DNA from: Herbinix sp. | GTDB taxonomy: Bacteria; Bacillota; Clostridia; Lachnospirales; Lachnospiraceae | Direction of reading: 5' to 3' | DNA length: 35,388 bases | Assembly: GCA_029239235.1 (NCBI GenBank) | Contig: JAQZBD010000064.1 | Coordinates: 1 to 35,388 of the forward strand | Part shown: positions 7,194-14,448 of the stretch, piece by piece | How positions within the stretch are numbered: the first letter of the stretch is position 1 | How the letters are laid out: every line of letters starts with the position of its first letter | Translations under genes and position numbers: made by a program | Notes under the pieces: model-generated | The model's input: only the letters and a program-made list of their open reading frames with translations | Databases searched by the model: none | Told to the model about the DNA's origin: nothing

Positions 7194-8324
7194 ATGAATT
7201 TTACAGATACATTAAAAAGCGTTGAATTGGTACTCATGACGGATGAAGTACCTTTAATTGTAGGTGAAAGCGGAATTGGAAAAACAGCCTTAGCCAAGGA
7301 GCTTGCAACAGAACATAATTGGAGTCTGATTGTCATTGACGGTAATCTTCTAAAGGAGGGCGAGATCGGCGGTCTGCCAACGATTGAAGCTTATACCGAT
7401 ATTAATACTAAGGGAGCTCAGACACAAAAAAAGACTACCGTATATGCGATACATCATAAGCTACGAGAAATCGATGAAAAGATCGCTGAAGGAAATACCG
7501 TTCTCTTATTTATTGACGAGATTAACCGATGTGAGCATACCGTGCAGCAGGAGCTTATGAATTTAATACTCAATCGTGAAATCAACGGCTATCAGCTGAA
7601 TAAGAGTGTTAAAATAATTGCTGCCATGAATCCTTCCGGTAAATATGGTTCGGAGTTTGATTATCAGGTTGTGGATATGGATGCTGCTCAGGAGAATCGC
7701 TTTGTATGGCTCTTTATGGAACCAGATCACCTGCAGTGGCTGGAATGGGCAATTGATACCGGTCTGGAACAAAAGGTAATTGAATTCATTCAGACGTTCC
7801 CGGAATATTTACATAAGATAAACGAGGACAGTATCCGCGCCACCCCAAGAAGCTATGAACGCATCTCAAAGGCTTATACCATCTACAGGGAACGAAAAGC
7901 TTCCATACTCAAGTCTGTATTCTTAAATGTTATTAAAGGAAATGTAGGCAAATTGATCGCTGAAGAGTTTATAAGCTTTATTGAATCCGACCATAACCCT
8001 CTTCTATCCTACGAAGACATTTTTTCCGAAGAAGTCCTCTCGGAGTCAGTAAAAGAGCGTATACAAAAGGAAAGCCACACCCGTCTCTATCTATTAGCTA
8101 AGAATATTTTAAAGAGCGTGGCGTTTCGTATAAAAAGCAATGATCAGGAGCCTGGATTTTATATCAGCCGATTGATTGAGTTTTTAAGACTCTATCCTGC
8201 GGACTTAAAAGTCGGAATCATGAAGGATATCAAAAGCAACTATCAAGAGATTTATAAACATGCTATTGAAAATGAAGCCTTTGTAAATATGTATTTTGAA
8301 GCCTATGGCTTCTCTGAGGAGTAA
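7194..8324 (+). CDS. MoxR-type AAA+ ATPase
   Basis: A 376-aa ATPase with Walker A GESGIGKT (24-31), Walker B VLLFIDEIN (103-111), sensor 1 AAMNPSGK (143-150) and an arginine-finger-like ENRF (167-170), the usual MoxR order. MoxR ATPases act as chaperones that remodel or load partner proteins and are nearly always paired with a von Willebrand A protein, as here: the next gene starts four bases later. The C-terminal ~150 residues are a helical region without recognised motifs. The start at 7194 is the first ATG in frame after an upstream stop. Its own ribosome site is weak, so coupling to the small upstream frame is possible. Confidence 0.9.
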   Translation: MNFTDTLKSVELVLMTDEVPLIVGESGIGKTALAKELATEHNWSLIVIDGNLLKEGEIGGLPTIEAYTDINTKGAQTQKKTTVYAIHHKLREIDEKIAEGNTVLLFIDEINRCEHTVQQELMNLILNREINGYQLNKSVKIIAAMNPSGKYGSEFDYQVVDMDAAQENRFVWLFMEPDHLQWLEWAIDTGLEQKVIEFIQTFPEYLHKINEDSIRATPRSYERISKAYTIYRERKASILKSVFLNVIKGNVGKLIAEEFISFIESDHNPLLSYEDIFSEEVLSESVKERIQKESHTRLYLLAKNILKSVAFRIKSNDQEPGFYISRLIEFLRLYPADLKVGIMKDIKSNYQEIYKHAIENEAFVNMYFEAYGFSEE

Positions 8325-8327
8325 TAC

Positions 8328-9731
8328 ATGGAGCATTATCTTGACAATCGGATACAGGAGCTGCAGAGAAAATCCATCAAACTAATTCAGACCTTTTCTA
8401 AAGCGAGTACTCAGGCAGAGAAATTCGTGGTAACAATGCCGGAGGATTTTCAAAGGGATTTTTTCAGCCTTATTGATCAGGTCAATCTTAGTCTTATGGA
8501 AGATGAGAACAATTTCTATGGGTATTTTTTATTTCAGATGTCCAAGGAGATAAGATATGATATCAGCAGTCCTACGGCAGTTAATTTTAAAGGGGCTCGC
8601 TATGTAATTTATTTTAATCCCCTCCTATTTTTGAAACTGAATATCAGACAAATGCAGAGCTCTATTCAGCATGAAATACTCCATATTCTATCACTTCATT
8701 TAATAAGAGCCGTAAAATTAAAGAGTCGCATCCACAAGGCAGCCATAGAAATGGCTATGGACATCGTAGTGAATGTATATTTAGATCATTTGCCGCCTTA
8801 CGCAACCACCCTTGAGTGGGTTAATAAAACCTATTCCCTTAAGCTAAAGCCCTATCAGCCTTTTGAATATTATGTGGAAGAGCTTAATTCCACCATTGAT
8901 TTTCCCAGAGCAGATAAAGATAAGTCCTCGGAAAATCGTGAGCCGAATGATACCATCAAAACAGAATATGAGGCCGGGAAAACTCACGATATCTGGGATG
9001 AATCCGATCTCATTGATGAGAGCACACAGCAGGAATTTACGGAAAAGATACTTCAGCTCTCGAGGAAGGGCGAAATACCCACTCATGTTAAGGTCTTAAT
9101 CGACTTACTAAAAAACAGCAAGGGGGAGCTGCCTTGGAATCTATATCTCAACCGGCTGATGGGTACCGTGGAAAGCAATCCGAAGAAGACCATTACCAGA
9201 AGAGATAGAAGACAGCCGGACAGATTGGATTTAAGAGGGGAACTTAGAAGTCATAAGGCTAATATTGCCGTCGCCATTGATATAAGCGGAAGTATCAGCG
9301 ACGAAGAATTTAAGCAAGCCCTGAAAGAGGTACTGGGTATCGTTAAAAATTATAATCATGAAATCACTATGATTGAATGTGATAATGAAATTCGGCGGGT
9401 TTACCCTGTTAAGTCAGTAAAGGATCTGAAAGACAGGCTTCATAAAAAAGGCAGTACTAAATTCAGCCCTGTATTCGAATATGCCAATCATCATAAAGTG
9501 AATTTATTGGTGTATTTTACAGATGGGAAGGGTGAAGATAAACTTAGCGTAATACCTCGCGGATATCAGATATTATGGGTTATCTCCGGACGAGGGGAAG
9601 GGCTTTCCCTGAAAAATCCCTATGGAGTCGTAAAAAAGCTAAGCAGCGTTGAAGTAAAGGATACCGCATTGGATGTCACTGATGTGAAAAGCGGCGGCTT
9701 CTCCATGAATAATCAGGAGAGATTTATTTAG
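8328..9731 (+). CDS. DUF2201-type metallopeptidase-like / VWA domain protein, MoxR partner
   Basis: A 467-aa protein with two halves. The N-terminal half (about 40-190) holds a zincin-like HEILH (115-119) in a hydrophobic context, matching DUF2201-type predicted metallopeptidases. The middle (190-240) is charged and probably disordered. The C-terminal half is a von Willebrand A-like domain with a complete MIDAS motif DISGS (318-322), a threonine in GSTKF (T377) and a later YFTDG (396-400). GAGGAG inside the end of moxR serves as ribosome site, with a three-base gap, so the two are co-translated. Known MoxR-VWA pairs cooperate in metal insertion or protein maturation; whether this zinc site is proteolytic is unknown. 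It ends the plus-strand cluster begun at 6118. Confidence 0.85.
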   Translation: MEHYLDNRIQELQRKSIKLIQTFSKASTQAEKFVVTMPEDFQRDFFSLIDQVNLSLMEDENNFYGYFLFQMSKEIRYDISSPTAVNFKGARYVIYFNPLLFLKLNIRQMQSSIQHEILHILSLHLIRAVKLKSRIHKAAIEMAMDIVVNVYLDHLPPYATTLEWVNKTYSLKLKPYQPFEYYVEELNSTIDFPRADKDKSSENREPNDTIKTEYEAGKTHDIWDESDLIDESTQQEFTEKILQLSRKGEIPTHVKVLIDLLKNSKGELPWNLYLNRLMGTVESNPKKTITRRDRRQPDRLDLRGELRSHKANIAVAIDISGSISDEEFKQALKEVLGIVKNYNHEITMIECDNEIRRVYPVKSVKDLKDRLHKKGSTKFSPVFEYANHHKVNLLVYFTDGKGEDKLSVIPRGYQILWVISGRGEGLSLKNPYGVVKKLSSVEVKDTALDVTDVKSGGFSMNNQERFI

Positions 9732-9770
9732 ATTTCTTTATTAGGTTTCTTTATTATTCATACCCCAAAA

Positions 9771-9794
9771 ATGGATATCTGTTTAGGTATCCAT
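9771..9794. terminator. hairpin terminator between vwa and crp-like genes
   Basis: ATGGATA pairs with TATCCAT around a 10-base loop. On the minus strand the hairpin is followed by TTTTTGG, so it fits termination of the convergent Crp/Fnr gene best, and it may serve both directions. Confidence 0.6.
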
Positions 9795-9817
9795 CTTAAT
9801 CTATCATATTCTCAGCC

Positions 9818-10489
9818 TTAGCTTAATTCCATCGGAGCATAGCAATCCTGAGCCAGTGCCTGAAGTCCCTCCATATCCCGTATTACAAAGGCATGATTAT
9901 CTTTTTCTAATATCCCATCTTTACATAAATTCTCTAATGTCCTTAAGAGGTGCCGGTAGCTGATGCCCAATAGCTCAGCTACTTTCGTTAAGTTCGCTTG
10001 GAAACGTCCCTCCACATTGCTAAGCAGAACATAAGAAGACACCTTCGTATCTGCTAAGTTCAATATATTCAATGTAGTATTTTGAACACTACGAGTTAAT
10101 TTCTTCGCCAAGGACAAGCCCAGGAACGATAAAAATCTCTCATTTCCTCCTACACCCCGTATCTGGGCAAAAGGAATGATCAGAAGTAAGGTACGGTTAA
10201 TCGCCTGAGCACTGGTGGTTGCCAAGCCGTCCGTAAAAAACTCAATCTCGCCTAATAAGGTGGGGTTTGTACAGATCGACAGCAATAGTGTCTTGCCGTT
10301 ATTTGAAGTTACACTAACGTTAACCTTTCCATTGTATAGCAGATAGATACATCCAATCTGCTCTCCCTGCTGAAATAGATATTCTCCCTTATGATAGGCA
10401 CGGAGATAAATGTACTCAGTATTAACAAATTCCAGCCCATTGGCTTCGAGAAAATCTATATGCTCCTTATTAATCTTTAACAGCCTCAA
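9818..10489 (-). CDS. Crp/Fnr-family regulator, YeiL-like
   Basis: A 223-aa regulator with an N-terminal cyclic-nucleotide-binding-type beta-roll (about 25-120, with NGKVNVSV and LLGEIEFF) and a C-terminal helix-turn-helix containing VAELLGISYRHLLRTLENL. The phrases GEIE and GISYRHLL closely resemble E. coli YeiL as I recall it. It lacks a four-cysteine Fe-S cluster, so it is not a classical Fnr. The start has GGAGGTGAG upstream. It is divergent from two small DMT-type membrane genes with a perfect palindrome between them, so it probably controls those genes and perhaps itself. The effector is unknown. Confidence 0.87.
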   Translation of the reverse strand: MRLLKINKEHIDFLEANGLEFVNTEYIYLRAYHKGEYLFQQGEQIGCIYLLYNGKVNVSVTSNNGKTLLLSICTNPTLLGEIEFFTDGLATTSAQAINRTLLLIIPFAQIRGVGGNERFLSFLGLSLAKKLTRSVQNTTLNILNLADTKVSSYVLLSNVEGRFQANLTKVAELLGISYRHLLRTLENLCKDGILEKDNHAFVIRDMEGLQALAQDCYAPMELS

Positions 10490-10520
10490 ACCTACTCACC
10501 TCCTTAATTTTTACAATAAG

Positions 10521-10536
10521 TATGACATATGTCATA
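10521..10536. promoter_or_regulatory. palindromic Crp/Fnr-type operator
   Basis: TATGACATATGTCATA is a perfect 16-bp palindrome in the divergent intergenic region. Its TGACA-N2-TGTCA core has the shape of Crp/Fnr family sites. It lies 32 bp from the regulator start and about 88 bp before the DMT gene start. Confidence 0.7.
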
Positions 10537-10623
10537 TTTATTTTCAATGGGATTATATAAAATTGAGCTACAACGTAAATTGCAGTAATGCAAAGCACAA
10601 GCTTAATTAGGGAGGATTTTATC

Positions 10624-11046
10624 ATGTTTAATATAGTATCTATTTTTATCGGTGCTTTAATTGCAACCATGGTAGTATTTAACGGGGAACTATCTGCTGC
10701 CATCGGAAGCTATCCAGCAACGGTCATCATCCATATCGTCGGATTACTGATTAGTATTGTTCTTTTACTCATCAAGCGCGAGAAGAGGCCATCACTGGCG
10801 AAAGTCCCCTTCTCCTTATACTTAGGAGGCGTCGTCGGTGTGGGTACAACGCTGTTCACAAATCTAGCCTTTGGCATCATCAGTATTTCAGTAATTCTTG
10901 CTCTTAGCCTGCTTGGAGAAAGTGTGACTTCCTTAGTCATTGATCAATATGGTCTCTTCGGATCAGCAATCCGAAAGATTAACATAAAAAAAATGCTTGG
11001 GCTAATCTGTATTATTGCAGGCATCGCAGTAATGATTATTTTTTGA
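10624..11046 (+). CDS. small DMT-superfamily membrane protein (YdcZ/DUF606-like), first of a pair
   Basis: A 140-aa protein with about five hydrophobic helices and little else, the size and pattern (opening with MFNIVSIFIGAL, then FNGELSAAIGSYPATVIIH) of YdcZ-type half-size drug/metabolite transporters. The start at 10624 follows GGAGG at 10611-10615; 12 codons of open frame upstream lack a ribosome site. A homologous gene follows 13 bases later, and the pair probably forms a heterodimeric transporter, as inferred for other tandem YdcZ genes. The divergent YeiL-like regulator and the palindrome point to joint control. The substrate is unknown. Confidence 0.85.
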   Translation: MFNIVSIFIGALIATMVVFNGELSAAIGSYPATVIIHIVGLLISIVLLLIKREKRPSLAKVPFSLYLGGVVGVGTTLFTNLAFGIISISVILALSLLGESVTSLVIDQYGLFGSAIRKINIKKMLGLICIIAGIAVMIIF

Positions 11047-11059
11047 AAGGAGTATATCT

Positions 11060-11506
11060 ATGTATATTGCTATTCTGTTCGCCTTTTTAACAGGAGTTAC
11101 AAAAGTTGTTTCCCGACATATTAACGCAGAGCTCTCTGCAAAAGTGGGATCTATGAGAAGTACTGTCTATAATTTTACCTTTGGACTCATTACCTCCTGT
11201 CTGCTCTTACTGATTACGAATACATTTCGGTTTTATACTCAGCTCCCTGATATTAAGGGCTGGATGTTACTCGGCGGTGTTTTAAGTGTAGGAGTTGTTT
11301 TTCTCCTAAACGTTGTTGTTGTGAAAATACCTTCCATCAATATGACTCTGCTATTGTTTGTCGGCCAAATGGTGGCGGCTCTAATTCTGGATGCCCTGCT
11401 CGAGGGTAGCTTTTCCTTCGGCAAGCTAATGGGCGTGGTTTTCGTGACCTTGGGTCTGATTTTCATATTACTAAACAATAAACGGACGCCAGAATCCCAA
11501 GGATAG
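11060..11506 (+). CDS. small DMT-superfamily membrane protein (YdcZ/DUF606-like), second of a pair
   Basis: A 148-aa protein with about five transmembrane helices, sharing the N-S/AxLSAKVGS-type motif with its upstream neighbour (NAELSAKVGSMRSTVYNF here against NGELSAAIGSYPATVIIH there). AAAGGAG precedes the ATG. The basic, polar C-terminus (LLNNKRTPESQG) fits a cytoplasmic end. It is the last gene of the short operon and is followed by a strong hairpin. Confidence 0.85.
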   Translation: MYIAILFAFLTGVTKVVSRHINAELSAKVGSMRSTVYNFTFGLITSCLLLLITNTFRFYTQLPDIKGWMLLGGVLSVGVVFLLNVVVVKIPSINMTLLLFVGQMVAALILDALLEGSFSFGKLMGVVFVTLGLIFILLNNKRTPESQG

Positions 11507-11561
11507 CCTAAACATAACATAAGAAATAACGTATTATCTTAATTCACAAATCATGAAAGAA

Positions 11562-11607
11562 AAGGCTGCTTCTCTGCTAACTAATCTGTTAGCTTTGAAA
11601 CAGCCTT
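11562..11607 (+). terminator. hairpin terminator after the DMT pair
   Basis: AAGGCTG pairs with CAGCCTT, and the inner GCTAAC pairs with GTTAGC, with an internal loop between them. AT-rich sequence follows but no long T run. Confidence 0.6.
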
Positions 11608-11631
11608 CATTAATTCCATGAGTATTTATCT

Positions 11632-11662
11632 TGAGTGTTTAAACAAGGTCTTTGACACTCAA
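11632..11662. other. inverted repeat between convergent genes
   Basis: TTGAGTGT pairs with ACACTCAA across 15 bases. It may be a terminator for the convergent secreted-protein gene, but no T run follows on the minus strand. Confidence 0.35.
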
Positions 11663-11739
11663 ATCATCCTATGATTCGCCCGACAAAAGTCTACATCACC
11701 TCTCAGCCTAAATCTTTCCCATTTGTCGCCTTAATCATC

Positions 11740-13698
11740 TTATTTTACAATACTTACTACAACATCTGTAGAAATACCGGCTTTCACAGCAGTTTGTTTT
11801 CCACCAACAGTCATAACCACCTTATAGCCTTTCGGAGCAGTAATACTGGAGGTCTTATCTATGGTTAAAGTGTTGATATAGGAAGTTCCGCTGCATACCC
11901 AATTAGTGCCTGATTTCAAGGTCAAATTCACACCATTATTAACGGCTTTACTAGCTTTATTAACCACTCTTCCGGCAAAGGTATAGGTGGTTGGATCGTT
12001 TGCACTAATAAAGGTTCCGCCTGGTATAAGCTTTCCGCCTTCATCAACATGATTTGCATTCGATGAAGAGATAATACCTACCAGCTTTGAATTTTTTAAG
12101 GTTACATCCAGAGCCTGATTCACTGTATAAACAGAATTATAGATATTTCCTGTTGTATTAATATCTGTAAAGGTAGCCTTTGCCGTTGTTGTTACCTCCT
12201 CCACCGGAGCTATTGTAGACCAATCATTTTCCGTAGTTGGGATGGTATAGCCGCTGGCAAATGGGCCCCCTGCGTCATCGCTTTCTAACAGCTGATAGAG
12301 AACACCACTATAGCTATCCTTTCCCGCAATGCTTAATTTTGTTCTATCCACGGTTAAAATGGGCGTGGCTGTATTTCCTTTTGTGCTCTTACATAAGAAC
12401 ATGATATCGGAAGTGGTCCAGGAACCATCAATCAGACTTAAGGCTCCGCCTTGATTTTGGTGCCACATTGCTCCAAATCTCTTAGATACGCATACTGTTT
12501 GAAGACCGGTATAATATGCACTCGAAGTTTTAGAAGCCAGAATCTGAATATAATCCGGTGCATAGAATTGTACATTATCATAATGGTTCACTACTCCTGC
12601 ATCTGCATAGGTTACATAACCGCTGTTTGCAATGGTTAAACCATATTTAACGCCCTTAACTGTTTTTACAGCATCATATTTTTTAGGAGCCTGAGCTACC
12701 TCCAGATATCCGATACCGCCAAGGACATTCTCAACGAATAAAGCATCTGTTCCGCTCACACCGCTGTCTGTTGATAAAGCTCCCCAGCTTTCCGATACAA
12801 CGATGCTATCCGAATAATTTGCTGTTGCACTTCCCAGTACATTGGTGGCACGGATATTTCCTTCCAGCCCCAGCGCCCAGGGGACGCGTACTAACATCGG
12901 AACAATCAGATCAGTAGAATCTCCAGCGAAGGCCTGAATAACTGAATTCTTAACATTGATTGTGGATTTCTCACCGCCTGCCCAGATCGCTGTTCGGATG
13001 ATACCCTTTGTATTAATCTTCGCGTTATCAATCTCTACGTTAGACTCCAAACCGGTCACCGTAATACCTGCCCCCCAACCATTAAAGTCATCACCGCCAT
13101 CACCCAGCAATGTCATATCTAGGTTCGTAATAGAATAGTCAGAGCCCTTGATATAAAATCCGTTAAAAAAGCTTCCCTTTGAATTGATGGTAACATCTGT
13201 TGCTTTGGTATCGGTTACTTTACCGGATTTTATTGCCTTTGATACGGAATAATCCTTTAATAAACTGCCATCTTTAATAAAGGCTGCTGCTCGAAAGTAA
13301 TAATCAATCGAAGCTGTCATATCCAACCCGCCTACTAGAAATACACCAGGCCCTGATACATTCTGATGAATGGATTCATCCTTTGCAGTTAAATTAATAA
13401 CTGTATCCTTCTTATATTGAAATGATTTGCCCTCAACAATATCATATTGAACCCCGTCAACTGTTAATGTTGCTAATTTATCAGAAGAAACGGGCAATGT
13501 TGTTTGTACCCCCTCATCTGTATAAGTTACCGATGTAATTGTGCTAAACTTCTCCGTTGTAGTGTCCGCAGTTCCATCATAAACTACCTTGTTAATCGTA
13601 AATGTTTTATTAGCTGCTGCAAATACTGTTGTTGGAAGGAGTGAAAATAACAATGTCACTACCGCCATCAACCCAATTACCTTCTTTTTAAACTGCAT
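11740..13698 (-). CDS. large secreted protein, probable beta-helix fold
   Basis: A 652-aa exported protein. A typical signal peptide (basic MQFKKK, hydrophobic core, cleavage after VFA at residue 27) is followed by a Thr/Ser/Asn/Gly-rich, beta-strand-rich body with recurring short phrases of the type 'DNAKINTKG', 'NSVIQAF' and 'VTLKNSKLVG'. These resemble right-handed parallel beta-helix surface proteins. The end, with a block around TIDKTSSITAPKGYK, resembles cell-surface polysaccharide-associated repeats. There is no LPxTG sorting signal or S-layer domain, so it is probably released or loosely bound. GGAGG precedes the ATG. It stands alone and I recognise no named family; enzyme or adhesin cannot be decided. 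Confidence 0.75.
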   Translation of the reverse strand: MQFKKKVIGLMAVVTLLFSLLPTTVFAAANKTFTINKVVYDGTADTTTEKFSTITSVTYTDEGVQTTLPVSSDKLATLTVDGVQYDIVEGKSFQYKKDTVINLTAKDESIHQNVSGPGVFLVGGLDMTASIDYYFRAAAFIKDGSLLKDYSVSKAIKSGKVTDTKATDVTINSKGSFFNGFYIKGSDYSITNLDMTLLGDGGDDFNGWGAGITVTGLESNVEIDNAKINTKGIIRTAIWAGGEKSTINVKNSVIQAFAGDSTDLIVPMLVRVPWALGLEGNIRATNVLGSATANYSDSIVVSESWGALSTDSGVSGTDALFVENVLGGIGYLEVAQAPKKYDAVKTVKGVKYGLTIANSGYVTYADAGVVNHYDNVQFYAPDYIQILASKTSSAYYTGLQTVCVSKRFGAMWHQNQGGALSLIDGSWTTSDIMFLCKSTKGNTATPILTVDRTKLSIAGKDSYSGVLYQLLESDDAGGPFASGYTIPTTENDWSTIAPVEEVTTTAKATFTDINTTGNIYNSVYTVNQALDVTLKNSKLVGIISSSNANHVDEGGKLIPGGTFISANDPTTYTFAGRVVNKASKAVNNGVNLTLKSGTNWVCSGTSYINTLTIDKTSSITAPKGYKVVMTVGGKQTAVKAGISTDVVVSIVK

Positions 13699-13754
13699 AA
13701 AAACCTCCCATAAGGAATTATTTTTGTAGGCTTTACAGTCCTACGAATAGGTTA

Positions 13755-13783
13755 ATTATTCCAAACTCTTTGCTTTACAGCAA
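13755..13783 (-). promoter_or_regulatory. candidate promoter of the secreted-protein gene
   Basis: On the minus strand TTGCTG (13778-13783) and AATAAT (13755-13760) are 17 bp apart. The leader would carry a small GTAGG/CCTAC hairpin near 13727-13743. The rest of the 13699-14050 gap is AT-rich, with an imperfect GAATGAA/TTCATT inverted repeat near 13961-13985 and nothing else clear. Confidence 0.45.
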
Positions 13784-14050
13784 TGATGTTTTTTTAGAAA
13801 ATAGTTATGATACTTTTCATCTGTGCGGCATTATTATTGTATATGCGACTATTTCGGCGGGAGAACATAATTTTTGAACATGCTTACATATAAAACTTCC
13901 CTTGAATCTTTTATTTCCATCTATTACAATAGACGAAATGGTATCGGCAATTGGGAAGAATGAATGTATATTCACATATTCATTTCAATATATAAATCCG
14001 AATTTTGATACTTGAACCCTATATAAATATACATCCAAAGGAGAATCCAT

Positions 14051-14338
14051 ATGTTAGCCGTATATGCAAAATGTATTGTCGTAGAAAAAAATGCTGATCA
14101 ATTTATGGAATGTGCAAAGGGATTAATTGAAGAAACCAGAAAAGAACCGGGGAATATTACTTATGAGCTGGTACGTGGCATTGAGAACAAAAGCTTATTT
14201 GCCTTCGTAGAAAAGTGGGAAAACAAAGAAAGCCTGGACGCACATATGCAGACAAATCATTTTAAGACCATCCTTCCAAAGCTTCAGGCATTATCAGTCG
14301 GTGATACTGAGATTGCCGTGCATGAAGTGGTCATTTAA
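14051..14338 (+). CDS. putative quinol monooxygenase, ABM domain
   Basis: A 95-aa protein matching the antibiotic-biosynthesis-monooxygenase (ABM/YgiN-type) ferredoxin-like fold across its length. The N-terminal strand is followed by FMECAKGLIEETRKEPGN, then YELV, LFAFVEKWENKESLDAH and a C-terminal HFKTILPKL segment. Proteins of this group act as small dimers on quinones or related aromatics without a cofactor; many have unproven roles. AAAGGAG precedes the ATG by 7 bases. It is monocistronic, closed by a strong hairpin. Confidence 0.85.
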   Translation: MLAVYAKCIVVEKNADQFMECAKGLIEETRKEPGNITYELVRGIENKSLFAFVEKWENKESLDAHMQTNHFKTILPKLQALSVGDTEIAVHEVVI

Positions 14339-14354
14339 AAATTAGTGAAGCAAC

Positions 14355-14415
14355 AAGGCTCTTGCTGCATGAGAAACAGAGTTACACATCCTGTTTCCAT
14401 GCGGCAAGAGCCTAT
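14355..14415. terminator. strong bidirectional hairpin terminator
   Basis: GGCTCTTGCTGCATG pairs with CATGCGGCAAGAGCC (one mismatch), with AAACAG/CTGTTT inside. It lies between the convergent ABM and phosphohydrolase genes, and AT-rich flanks on both sides suit both directions. Confidence 0.8.
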
Positions 14416-14448
14416 TTATAAACCTTTATTAATTTAACCTAATCCTAA

